Assembly: GCA_019722365.1 (NCBI GenBank)
Contig: JADFUC010000501.1
Location: 248,001-312,000 of the forward strand
Reading direction: 5' to 3'
Origin: Lithospermum erythrorhizon
Taxonomy: Eukaryota > Streptophyta > Magnoliopsida > Boraginales > Boraginaceae
Length of the DNA: 64,000 nucleotides
Position numbers and translations under genes: made by a program. Below the pieces are notes generated by a model. It made no database searches. It had not been told where the DNA came from and saw nothing but the letters and a program-made list of their open reading frames with translations. Positions 27,225-39,068 of this stretch are shown one piece after another. Positions within the stretch are counted from its first letter, which is position 1; each line of letters opens with the position of its first letter.

Positions 27225-27460
27225 GTTAATTATACATTCGATCATACATGTTTTAAAACATTCACCATTCTATCACACATGTTTCAACATGACCCATTCG
27301 ATCACACATGTTTCAAAAAGTGTCTCACTTAATAATTTCGTCAAAATTGATGTTAAGTTTAATTTTTTGGTACAATTTGACATGAATAAAATTGTCCAAC
27401 ATCCATTTTTTAGATGATTTTTCAATTTATTAAAATTTTGAGTGAAATTTTCGAATCCAA
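27225..27460 (-). mobile_element. Dispersed repeat fragment, copy A
   Basis: Contains three sub-repeats of the form ATTCGATCACACATGTTTCA within 27,230-27,320, then GTGTCTCACTT and TCAAAATTGATGTTAAGTTT. The same order occurs in inverse orientation at 59,470-59,701, about 85 percent identical over the first 100 bases by eye. An interspersed element of unknown class; the strand sign only marks relative orientation. Confidence 0.6.
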
Positions 27461-27808
27461 ATCTTTTTATTTGAAGAAATATGAATTATCGAGTGGGTTA
27501 ATAATCCAATCCCGGCTGGTGCACATCACTATTTATTTTAAGTTGCCAATAGCCTCCATCCTTATCTTTGATATTTCTCCCGCTCGCTCCGTAACACTTA
27601 TTCTGTCAGTATATTTTCACCACTCAATAATACCTTAATTCGTCAAATTAATTTCAATATTTTCCATTTTTTGGTTTAAATATTGAAATAATATGTTTAT
27701 TATTTATCCCGTTTTGTTTCATTTTTTTGTTTTTGTTTTTTGAGTTAGGGTTTAAAAAATTATAGAATTTGTATAATCGAAAGGTAAAGAGTTATTAGGT
27801 TCATAAAG

Positions 27809-27830
27809 TATATATATATATATATATATA
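27809..27830. repeat. TA microsatellite
   Basis: Eleven uninterrupted TA dinucleotides. Confidence 0.95.
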
Positions 27831-28945
27831 TTGAGATGTTGTGTAATTTATGTTTGAGATTGATTTTTTATTTATTCATTTATTTGATTGATTTAAGGTG
27901 TTTTATGTCGGTTAATTATGCGAACTTTTGTTTATTAAGGTTATAGAATGGAGTGTTTATGCTTGTTTGTGATATATGAAGAAGTCCTTATAGACTTATA
28001 CATTGAGTCGTGTTTACGTAGAAAATAATGCTTGTTGCTTGTGGTATGTTTGGATTGGGGTGAAACGAGGTGATGTGTGAAACTTAAGAAGTAAGCTAGG
28101 TGAGATGAATCGAAGTGAATGTTTTTAAAATAATCTTTGAATCGAGATGCTCCAAGTGAAACATATTAGAAATTGAATTAACCTCCATTAACCAAGGGTT
28201 GGAGGATTAACGAGGGTGAATGTATTTCCGATAGTTTATAACCTTGAAAAAGATATTCGATAGAACTCGAAACGGGGTGAATGAAGTTCACCATAAAACA
28301 AATAGACCGTTAGGAAATCAGGTTTGGAGGGATTTATTGGAGTCAAAAAACGTGAGAGAGCTTGGCTATGTTTGGCTGTTGGCTATGGAACTCTGCATCT
28401 AGTCGTGCAAGATTTTGTTATATAGCGTTAGTTTAACTTATCAGGGCTTGTAGGACGTTTGGGCCATTTTGTGTAATGCTCTTGTTTGAGCGTAGAAGAA
28501 ACTGCTATGCTGTTACTGAGATTGGACTTTGGATAGAGCACACCTAGGAGATGCTATCACTGTAGAAACTTATATATTTCAGTAATTGATTCTCGTAATT
28601 CCTCTATTATTACACCAAAGTATTTCTTTCCAATATGGGTATCATCATTCATTTCATTATTCATAGCATTGTCATCATTTTTGTATGATGCATCCTTATA
28701 GAAGGAAATAAACTTGATGTTTTTGTTGATGTGTAGTTTTGTTACATTGTATTTAAAATCCGTTTGTATAAGCCTTTTACCTTATGTATTTTGTTGAGTG
28801 AGTAAACTTGAGTTTGTGTTAATTAATAGTACTATTTAATTCTCAGTAATAAATATGTTCTTCGGTAGAGACCATTATCTTTGTAATCTAGATGTTAAAT
28901 TTAGATTCAGTCCACTGATTCTTTTTAGTGATTCTAGTGCAGGAA

Positions 28946-31900
28946 ATGGCTGAAGATAATTTTGTGGAAAATGACCCATCTGTTGTGAATGATATGGATA
29001 ACCTGGAAGATGCTGAGGATAATTTTATGGGAAATGACCCATCTGTTGTGAATGATATGGAGAATCTGGAAGATGCAGAGTATATTTTTGTGGAAAATGA
29101 CCCATCTGTTTTGAATGATATGGAGAATCTTGAAGATGCTTATGATTTGGAGATCACGGATACAGTAAATGTGGAGTCACTAGAGAATTTGGGGAATTCA
29201 GAGAATGAAGAATGTGTGAAGATCTCAGAGAACGTAGGAAATTTAGAGAATGTTGAGAACGTAGAGACTGCAGAAATTATGGAGAATGTGGAGAATTTGG
29301 AAAATGTAACTAATGTAATCAAGGATTCACATCCAGAAAACAATTCAGAAATGAAGGAGGAAAAAAAGTGGCCTGGTTGGCCTGGAGAAAATGTTTTTAG
29401 AATGCTGGTCCCTGTTAAAAGTGTGGGTGGTATAATTGGTCGCAAAGGAGAGTTTATCAAGAAGATTTGTGAGGAAACTAAGTCGCGCATTAAAATTCTA
29501 GATGGCCATCCTGGCACCAATGAAAGGACTGTGAGTATCTCCAATATACATTGTTATATATGTTTGAAACTTGTCAACAAATTAACGTGCCATGCATATT
29601 TCTTATTTATCTTCAAATAATGATAATATTCCCGTTTGTAGAGTTTCGATATTGTCTTCCATTTATTAACAATAGTTATGTACACATGGATGGTTTTACT
29701 TGTGAGTTCTACTTATCTACTATAGATTGGGAGTAAATGCCTTGCTCGTCAATGTTCTGGCAATATATTTTGATCTTTCACATGAATCTTTCTTCACTTG
29801 ATTCAACTTCCTTATTTATGTAATGTTGGATTCTTTAATACAAAACTAGGGTTTGATGTATCACTTCTCACGTCCTTAAATTATAGATAAAATGGGTGGA
29901 TTTTAACACATAAATATATTGGATAAGACAAAGTCTATTAAGAACTAACAAACACATATTCTTGCAGCTGTAAATCAATCTGTTACCAATCACAAACAAT
30001 ATTCACAAAGAAGGCTCAAATACTGAATAATAAGTTATGAACAATCTTAATTCAATTAAAAAATTGAAGATTAATAAATTGAAAAAAGAAGAAGGAAAAG
30101 AGTCAAACTAAAAGAAGTGTACTATTTTAGTAACCAAAATGAGTATGTGCAGGTATTTGTCGTAAGACAACTTTTCTATCTCAAAGTGGCTTCAAAATAG
30201 AAGAGCCAAAGATCCAGGCTGCAGCAATCAGCATTGAGCTTGCAAGTTCTGAAACGATATTCTTACTTTGTTAGAAGTACCTTGTGCGGGACACCTGTAC
30301 CAGAGGCATTTCTCTGCATCTGGTAACTTCGGAATTGGTCAGTTGGTGTCTTAAGAACCCTTGTGGAACAAAAATATTAGCAAACAAGCTGATATTACAT
30401 GGGAAACTAATATAAGGAAAATTAATGAAATTCATAAGGCTACTGATATAGATGTATAGTTATCCATATTACATGTTACAGTAATATAGAAAAAAAAAAA
30501 AAAAAAAAACAAAAAAACTCTCAAGCCTACTGATATTGATGTATAGCTATCTATCTGTTAAACTCAATTCGTACTATTGAAATTAAAATTCAGAACTCAA
30601 TCAATTAATATGAAATTCTCATAAAATTTATAAGATTCTGATTGAAAATTGATGTTAGAAGATAGTTTTTTTTTTCTGCAATATAAGTAATATGGTCCTA
30701 ATTAAAGTATTTTCAATTTAGTAGGTAACTAGAAATCCCACCAATGCTTAAATAATTCGACTATCAAATATTTTAAGCTGAAACCTATATTTTGGAAGGA
30801 CATTGTAGAACTACATGAGATTATGTCACATCTAATGTGTATTGAGTGAAAAACACCAGAACACCACAATAATCCCCTCGCCCCCAGTTTTTTTTATAGT
30901 AAATGATGATGTTGGTTTGTACCTTTTCACATTTCAAATTTATCCCAAGTAAATTAAATTTGTGTAACCCCACTGAAAAAGAGTTAAGCATGCTTTTAAA
31001 GTAAATATTGTATAATTTTAGAAAATTGACCATTGTGTATTATCTATTATGGTTTCATACATTTTTCCCTCCATCGCCCATTCATAAGGGCTGTCAAACA
31101 TTTACAATGGTAGAAACTATGCAATTATAACCTTAAAACTTTAATATTATTAAAAAGCCAGTCTTTTATATGTATGCAAGCTGCTGGAATCCTGCGTCTG
31201 GGTAAAAGATTACGTGTAATTCAACTGGACTATCTTTCGATTGTTTCCAATCTTTTGAGGGTGTCAAGTTATGTAAGTTCTGTGACACGATAAACTTGAT
31301 GGTAGTTTATTTTGATTTTCCGCATGATCTATGCTTAAATCTGGTCTTTGCAAATGTGGATCCATACCTTTTTTCCGGAGTAACACCTGCTTTGATTTTT
31401 TGTCACTCTCTGAATTATTACCATTATCAGGTTTTGGTATCTGCCAAAGAAGAGCCAGACCTCCCCATTTCGCCTGCCATGGAAGGTCTTCTTACTATCC
31501 ACAAACGTATGATAAACGGTGACACAGATCCTGCTAATTTGTCGTCTGGTGGTACAGTTTGCACGAGGTTACTTGTGGCTGCTGCACAGGCAGGAAGCTT
31601 GATTGGAAAACAGGGTTCTACTGTCAAGTCCATTCAAGATGCTTCCAACTGTATTGTTCGAGTTCTTGGCGGAGGTAGCATTAGCACATATATGGGCTCT
31701 TCACTCATGCTTCATGATTTTCCTGGAATACTTTGTTCTAATCTGTGATCATGCATTTTTCTGTTTATCTGTTTAAGTGATTGAATCTGTATTTGGAAGT
31801 GCATCTTACTGATTGTTCTCTGTACTATTTCATATGCTTAGTTGGTGGTTATCTAGTCTTTCATAATTTTAACAAGGATACCCCAAAGTTTTAGCGAGAT

Positions 31901-34373
31901 GTTCTTTATTATTTAAATCTGGTTGCTATGAATTTTTCTTCATTTTCCTTATTAGACTATATGTTCTCTATTTTTTCGTTTTCAATGCATGCTGCATCAG
32001 ATTTTTGTGTTGATTCAGGCAAACCTTAGCATCCACAAGATTACTAACTCTTTACCTTAAATTTTCTCTGACAAAGATCTTAGCTGTTAAATATCCTTTT
32101 GTTTTTCTTTTGAAGTAATGGTTTTTGGCTAAAAACAAAACAAACCAAACATTTTCCCACTAAGTGGGGACGCCTATAGGAATGTGATGTCTTCGTTCAG
32201 CTCTCTGTTGGGCCATTCCTTATGTTAATCCCATAAACTCTAGATCCTTGGCCGACCCAGTTAGTGTGGCTAATTAACTGATATTATTGCGGGAATGAAT
32301 TGTACAGAGCACCTGCCAGTTTTTGCCTTACCAGACGATAGTGTCGTTGAAGTGCAAGGGGAGTCTTCGGGTGTGCACAAAGCAGTTGAACTAATTTTAT
32401 CTCATCTCAGGAAGTTTTTAGTTGACCGTAGTATTGTTGGAGTGTTTGAAATGGAGGTATCTCTTTGTTCCACTTTACGTATGCTTGCATGAATCTCTAG
32501 ATCTTCTTTAGTTTACAGTTCATTCCATCTTCTGTTTTGAACAGATGCAAAAGCCAAATGTTCGTGCTCAAAACATACCTCCTCAGCATTGGGGTACCCC
32601 TCATGGGTTTCCGGCATCGGGTGGAGGACCTGGTTACGTTCCTAGCCCTCAATACATGCATCCTCCACATCCGTTTGATACTTATTATCCACCAGGAGAC
32701 ATTGATCCAATGGACAAGCCCCCTCGTCAACGCCCTTTCTCCCATGGAAGAGATCCCTCCATGGGAGGCCATGTAGCAAATGGGCAGCCACAACAGTCAA
32801 TGGTCACAAAGGTTTACTTTTTTCCTTGTTTCGATCTTTACCTTCAATTCTTTCATTTTTTGTCCTGAACTGTACTTACCTTTAGACTTCATTCTTCCTA
32901 TATTTTCCATTGAAGGAATGCTAGTGAACATGAAGTTGGACCATCTGTTTGATGTTTATTTTCTCTAGTGGTTGCACCATAAGAGGCTTTAGTGATGCCA
33001 CACGGCACACATCGATATTTCTTAAAAAAACAAAGAGTAATTATTAAGACCCAATCAGGGATTGCTAGATTTGGTCAATTAAGCATACTAGATTTGAGCA
33101 AAAAACTCTGTTCTTTATGCAAAGTAGATGATAACTGCTCTATCGTTTTGTTTATGGCCTATAGTTTGTATCATTCTGATTGTGTACCTATGTTTGCAGG
33201 TCACTCAGAACATGCAAATTCCACTTTTATATGCTGAAGCTGTCATTGGCACTGCTGGTTCAAATATCAGTTTCATTCGTCGTTCCAGTGGAGCAACTAT
33301 TGCAGTACAGGAAACAAGGGGTGTTCCTGGGGAGATGACTGTTGAAATCACTGGGTCTGCCTCACAAGTCCAAGCAGCCCAACAGTCGATACAGGTTTCC
33401 TCCCTTTGTTACTTGAACTTTAAAATTGTACCTCCTCCAGTTTTAATTTTTTTTTTAACTTAGCAAGATAAAACTTTGGATTCGAATAATTCTGTCATGA
33501 AAAATCATACCTCGTCTGTATTTATTTGAATAGCCTAATTTTTTTTAAAATGTGCAAGAACAGTGACCTAATTTGTTACTTTGAACAATATTTCCCTTTT
33601 TTACTATTTTATATTAGTGCAGTATTACAAAATTGCCACCTTCTAATTGTTTATCTATATATTTTTCATACTTACTCTTATTTGACTTTAAACAAAGGAT
33701 ATAATGAATACAAGTTTATGTAAGTTCTATGTTTGGCACAAGGTCTACCAAGAAATTAAACGTCAAGTTAAATCTTGAAAAAGTCGAACGACTTATATTT
33801 CGTAACTCAAATAATTCGTGGCACAGTATCTTAGAAGTAAAATCTGTATGAGAGGTTGAGGCTAAATGCATCTGCAACGCACTTGGGATGTTAGCACAGC
33901 TATATACATCATTGTGGAACCATATTAGAGTGGTGATTACTTCAAATATTTTTATCCGTGTTCCCTATTTGATTGGAGACATCGTATTCATAGAGCCGAC
34001 CCTACTTAGTGAGATAAGGCTTGGTTTGGTTAGGTTTCCTTATCTGATTATATGGTATATGAAATATTTATGAATCGATGATAGGATGCCAATTAGTTTG
34101 CTGCCTTCGTAGATTATATAGTCTGTAGTTTAATTCAATTCTAATGGTGGGAATGTGGGATACATTTCATTTTAAATCCTGTTTCCTCTGATGCAGACCT
34201 GTATCACCGAAGCTGCAAATAATGCGCAGAATGCTGTTGGTGGACCACCTGGTCAAGGTTATAATCCTTACCCTTCTCAAGGCCCTCTATATGGTTCCAC
34301 GGCTCCTGACTCAACGGCTCAGCCACCCTCTGGAGACTATGGTTCCGTTTATGGATCAAACTATGGCTATTAG
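28946..34373 (+). CDS. PEP: Triple-KH RNA-binding protein, PEPPER-like
   Basis: Nuclear RNA-binding protein of the PEPPER/FLK/HEN4 group, which acts on pre-mRNA processing of flowering and floral regulators. Six coding exons (28946-29530, 31431-31674, 32308-32456, 32545-32811, 33200-33394, 34197-34373) give 538 residues. Three KH domains carry GxxG loops: [24 protein letters not shown] and [28 protein letters not shown] precedes KH1. A Pro/Gly/Tyr-rich linker follows KH2 ([16 protein letters not shown]), and the tail ends in SVYGSNYGY, as in Arabidopsis PEPPER. The N-terminus is odd: three tandem 21-residue acidic repeats (28949-29137) followed by ENV/ENL-rich low-complexity sequence. An acceptor four bases before the ATG implies a 5' UTR intron. 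FLK is a less good match in the tail. Confidence 0.92.
28949..29137 (+). repeat. Three in-frame 63-bp repeats in the KH-protein N-terminus
   Basis: Each unit encodes 21 residues built on [14 protein letters not shown] with an AED.F..E lead-in. Unit borders are 28949-29011, 29012-29074 and 29075-29137. Differences are few (V/M, E/G, V/L), so the expansion is fairly recent. Confidence 0.95.
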
Positions 34374-36170
34374 AGTTCTTAGCCAGTTGAAGAGCCTATA
34401 TGGAGTTGTAAGATGTTTAGGTGCAAGATTTTACTTCTAGGTTTTCATTGGAGATCAGGGATGACAATTAAACATTTAGTTGGTGTTATCGTAGTTTTCG
34501 CCTACCAATTTCTTGTTTTTTTTCCGGTTGTGTTCAATCCACTTGAAGTTGAGTCTTTGTTCACTTCTCATTAAGTGTCCACTTTCCATAAAACTCAGGC
34601 ATTTGAGAGACCTTTGGAGCATTTTGTTGATCAACTCCCCCTAAAAACTATCCTAAAAACTATAATAGGAGATGAAAAAATATAAAATAAATAAAATGAT
34701 GTTTTTTAGCTTTTCTAAAATAATTTGAGTCCTAAAAAAATTTGCGTACATTTTAAATTTGTATCGCTCTTTATAATATTTTTTTTCATACTTGATCTTT
34801 TCTTATATTAATGAAAATTTTGAATATATTATTATTATATTTTGAGTAATAATGAGGAAGTATTAAAGTTTATACATAAAATTAATTTAAAATAAAAATT
34901 TTGATAATTTTGAATGTATTTTTAAAAAAATTTAGGGGATTTAATGCACATGCTATTAGCCCCTTAGTTTGGTACCTCCTTCAAATCTTGAGCATTGTGT
35001 TAGAACATCAATAATGGGAATAACATGGCCCACTAACTCCATAAAAGTTGGATGTAATTGAATGTGAATTAGAACTGAGCATGAGTTGGAAGTTAGACTT
35101 GAGTGAGTTAAAATTTGATGTTCGGTTTCATCTAACTTACACCATTCATAGTAATGCAAGTGTCAAATCTGGCTAATTTTCTCCCCTATCACTTTAACTT
35201 ACATCATCAACATTACCCACTTTTATAAGAATAATCCTGAAGAAGTGTTATCTTCGCGTGTCAAATTACTTTCTCTCCCTTTCTTCATATTACTCCATCA
35301 TATACCCTACTATATTTTCATTTCTCTTTATTTATTTCATATATATAATTGTTGTAATGAGTAGTTACTACAACAATTCGACATGAAAAATTGCTAACTA
35401 AATTTGACCTTAAAATTTGAATTTTCAAAAATCCACTCATATATTAATAACAATAATATAATTTTTTTTAAACCACATATCATATTATTCATCACTCGAT
35501 AAAGCAAACATACTTAAAGAAAGAGCACAAACGGTATGTAATAAAACTAAAAAATTTGACGTCCAAATGACACAAACTTAGACTCTATTTATAGATCTAA
35601 AAATAAAATAATGGATGTATTTTTTTTTTTTTATTTACTTAATTATTGAACAAAAAACTATTTAAAATCATGGAGAAACCAATAACAAAGTTCCCACGCC
35701 AAATTTGCCAAATTTCAAAGACGCCACTGGTGGGTTGTTCCCCATAATCAAAAAAAATTTTTTGGCAAGATCTGGATCTTTTATTTTACCTTTGAAACGA
35801 TTCCTCGATTAACACCCTAATCGATCCATGCATGATCTTATAAATCATCAACTCTGATCTCTTCATGCTCAATAGCCTAACGAGTCAGCTTAGTTGTTTT
35901 AGTTTATCTTAGCAAATACTAATCTTAAAAAGGGATCGATCTAGTGGAGTCTGAAAAATAAGACTCCGACAATTCAAAGGTTAAAATTAATTTATAAATT
36001 GAAATTAAGATTGATTGTTCCCGATCGATGATGTTCAACCGATCAATTCCAACCAACTTTAATAATGATGATAAAAAATCATAGCACATGATCAAAAGTA
36101 AAACCCACAAAGCAAAACTAAGAGACTTGAGACCAATTCATCTTCTTCAGACAATTCCTTCTCCTTCTGA
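34374..36170. other. PEPPER 3' flank and intergenic AT-rich DNA
   Basis: 3' untranslated sequence, then strongly A+T-rich DNA with no recognisable gene. The last part would be the promoter and leader of the pfkB fragment. Confidence 0.5.
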
Positions 36171-36545
36171 ATGCCTCAACAGCATTCAATACCCTTTATC
36201 CACCCCCCCTCAACCCCCCTCCCAAACATACCCAATGTCACCTTTTTACCCCCCAAGCCAACCATGTCCCAAAACCCTTGTCCACTTTCCAACACTTTAT
36301 ATCCAACAAGGAATTTATTATGCACAAGGATTTATTCAGTGCTGAATTCAAAAGGGGCAACAAATGGTTCAAGTGATTGTAATAGATATGATGGAAGTAG
36401 TGTTGCAATAAAGAAATCTGTCGACGTGGCAACTCTTGGGAATTTGTGTGTTGATATTGTGCTTAATGTTCCGAAATTGCCCCCAACATCACTCATTCAA
36501 CGTAAAGCTTATATGGATCAATTGGCTAAATCACCTCCGGATAAG
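36171..36545 (+). pseudogene. pfkB-family sugar kinase, orphan first exon
   Basis: An open first exon (125 codons) starts MPQQHSIPFIHPP and has a plausible plastid-type Ser/Pro-rich leader. It reaches the conserved start of a pfkB-type carbohydrate kinase: VDVATLGNLCVDIVLNVPKL, then KAYMDQLAKSPPDK. The donor is AAG|GTTTTT. In relatives the next exon starts with a KYWEAGGNCNVA-type sequence, which holds the sugar-binding GG. I find no such exon anywhere before the myosin gene starts about 2.5 kb downstream on the same strand. The catalytic domain is therefore missing and the locus is a truncated gene. The exon itself has no stop or frameshift. Confidence 0.8.
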
Positions 36546-36637
36546 GTTTTTTTTTGTAGCTCAATTACTGTTAAAACAAGTGTTTATATAGCACTGACTT
36601 ATGATTTATCGGGTTGTTGTTTTTTGATGTTGTTGTA

Positions 36638-36886
36638 CTCCCTCGTTTTTTTGGGCTTGTCCTGCTTTTGAAATATATTTCTCGCATACAAAACGGTAAA
36701 AATAGTTAAAATTACATCAAAATATAACGACAATTAATCAAACAATATCGTTTCGTCATAATTTTAAAGTTATAGTTAAGAAAGACATCGAAATGCGAAA
36801 TGCTATTTATTATGTTAAACTACAACTATTTTCAAACATTTTTTTTTGGCTAAAATGACAAAAGAAGAAGAGAAGAACGGAGGGAG
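36638..36886. mobile_element. Stowaway-type MITE with intact ends
   Basis: Left end CTCCCTCGTTTTTTTGGGCT and right end AGAAGAACGGAGGGAG are inverted partners, flanked by TA on both sides (36636-36637 and 36887-36888), the Stowaway target duplication. It lies in what would be intron 1 of the pfkB gene. The host sequence nearby is itself duplicated (TTTTTTTGTAGCTCA at about 36,550 and 36,957; TTGTATGATTCATTATGTTG at 36,914 and 37,003). Confidence 0.85.
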
Positions 36887-37579
36887 TATTAGGATAAGTG
36901 TTTAATGCCCTGATTGTATGATTCATTATGTTGGGTTTTTATATTTTTGGTTTTTGTTTTTTTGTAGCTCATTTAATATTAGGAGTAGTGTTTATATCCC
37001 TTATTGTATGATTCATTATGTTGGGTTTTATAAAAATTGGTTCTTTTTAGAACTGAAATGGGCAAAGCGAGAAAAAGATTGCATTTTTATGGTCCAAGTT
37101 TTCTATTTATGTAACCTCGTAGGCTAGTAGTTTAGATTATCTGCTTAAAGATGATAGCTTTATGATAAGTCTCATTGGAAAATTATACGGGCTGGCTCAC
37201 TAAAAGTGCCGATTGAAACATGTATGTCACCATGGGTGTGGTCGTGTGGACAAGTGCATAGAGGAGTTAGGATTGACGGATTCTAAATGTCGTTGTTTTG
37301 CCTTAGACTTGAAATTGTTTAGTACCTATGAATTGTCTCTTGCCCTCAACCTGCACTTGCATGACGAATGAGAGCTTTACACGCATAAGGGCTTAATCTG
37401 TCTTTATGAACTTGTATTACTAACCATACACTTCTGACAAAAACATACATAATACGATACATTCAGACAAAAACGTAATCTACTTGAATTGAGAGAGAGA
37501 ATTACAGCTTAGAAATGGGGTTAATATAATGAGTGGTTGATTTTGTCATATATATTGATATGATTTTGAATGAGTGGCC

Positions 37580-39040
37580 TCAAAATTACTTGCTTATTCT
37601 ATGGGGCGAGCTATTGAATGAGGCTCAATGTATCTTTGTATGTCAGCAAGCAATCCCTCCCAAAGCTCCTCATTCAAGTACGCCTGTTTATTCTGACTCT
37701 CCCTGATTTGGAATGTGAGCTCAGATCCCAGTCCTGATTCCTGAACCTGCCAAGAACAGGCTGACTAAAAAGTTGCCGCTTCAAAAATAGACTTATTTTG
37801 ATTTGAACACCTCAAATTATTACCTGACCTGCAGTGACATACCTGAGACCTTTCACACTGCAACAGAGCCTGTTTCTTATTATCAAGAATATGACGCCAG
37901 AGTGGCCTATTTTGCAAGAGCATCTGCTTAACTCCATTGTGTTTCCTCTGGCTTATCCGAAATTCTGTTGTGGATCATTGCCTTGAAGTCTCTCAATACA
38001 CAGCAGCCAAAACTATCAGCTCTTTTTGCAGCCAAGCCAAGCAAAGGGAAATAATATAAACGAGTCTTTATCCCGGTTTAACTGATTGCCTGCCAAGATC
38101 CACTTTAAACCAATCAAAACCACCTGGGAAATGCTGAAACTCCCAATTTTCCATCATTGTCTTGGAATATTGTCAATTAAACACTGTCTCAAGACAGTTA
38201 TCTCATTCCCAACTGAAAACCTCCAGAATGGCTGAGTCAAACCCCTGATCTTCAAGCATATGGTTTCAGAATCACAAGATATTCCTCCTATTACCAACCA
38301 GAATCTCCTAGCCTGAGAACGAACCAGAACTCCAGCCTTACTTTATGCCAAGACTCAAGCATACTTTTACGTCACCAACTTAGTCTTAGAAAGTCTCAGA
38401 GTGCAAGAAAGTCCGCCACCCTGTTTTCAACCTTAAAGGCGCCCAGCCAAAAATGAGATCCCACCGGAACTGTATAGACTTGCAGGACCCCATATGCCGA
38501 ACTTTCTCCTGATGAATCATGTTTCAAAAAGGGTCCTTCGAGCTGCACATATTCAAATTACCATTTGAATCACCATATCCCCATAGCCAGATGCCATTAT
38601 CAAAAATCTCACCAAAGTCGAAACTTGAGCCTCTTGGCTTCCTTCCACAAACGGTCAAACCACTGTGAACTGCAAACCCAAAACCCCCTATCAGCCTGAT
38701 ATTTGCAAGAAACCTCAAACTAAAGGAGAACCAGCCGAAAAGAAGGGAAAAACAAAAACATGCGCGACTTGCTCTTGGGGAAGCCTTTTTACGATTGGAC
38801 TTATTCCCTGAACTAGTTTTATTTCAGTTTGTTTAAATAGCCTGAACACAGCTTCAAGGGGAGCATTGGTCTTATGGGAACTGCAATTAGTCTGTGCTAC
38901 AAAGCTCCTTGACCAGAATGGTTTTGCAGTCCTGAGTGTCCAGCCTCCTGTGATATTTACATTATGCCGGAGAGGTAAATTTAGGGGATAGGTATATCCC
39001 ACCCCTTTATAAACATTGTGTCCCCTAAGATCCCAAGAAA
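37580..39040 (-). pseudogene. Unrecognised decayed coding-like block
   Basis: By eye this block is clearly less A+T-rich than its flanks. Read on the minus strand it gives several coding-like pieces: FDNGIWLWGYGDSNGNLNM (about 38,560), YVQLEGPFLKHDSS then GSHFWLGAFKVENRV (about 38,400-38,550), RFWLVIGGISCDSETI (about 38,280), RADSFGCCVLRDFKAMIHNR (about 37,980), MLLQNRPLWRHILDNKKQ (about 37,900), and a final SELTFQIRESQNKQAYLNEE ending in a stop near 37,599. Stops and frame changes lie between them, so it is a pseudogene or a captured fragment. I do not recognise the family. It sits precisely between the truncated kinase and the truncated myosin. Confidence 0.4.
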
Positions 39041-39068
39041 GTACTTGAAAGTGAGTCAGTGTACTGAG

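Larger units (their letters stand above)
25459..28945. other. Intergenic and PEPPER 5' region
   Basis: Holds the WRKY 3' end, a tandem-like low-copy repeat (25.96-26.27 kb), a dispersed-repeat fragment (27.2-27.46 kb) and a TA microsatellite. The last part must contain the 5' leader of the KH gene, because a good splice acceptor (TTCTAGTGCAG) lies four bases before its start codon. I cannot place the leader exon. Open stretches on the minus strand at 26.3-26.75 kb match no family I know. Confidence 0.5.

Noticed and set aside
28928..28945. Earlier start of the KH protein in the same open frame
   Set aside because: It lies upstream of a convincing splice acceptor ending at 28942, hence intronic.
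29140..29544. 134-codon minus-strand open frame
   Set aside because: Antisense shadow of the first PEPPER exon; its Ser/Phe-rich composition is the complement of ENV/ENL codons.
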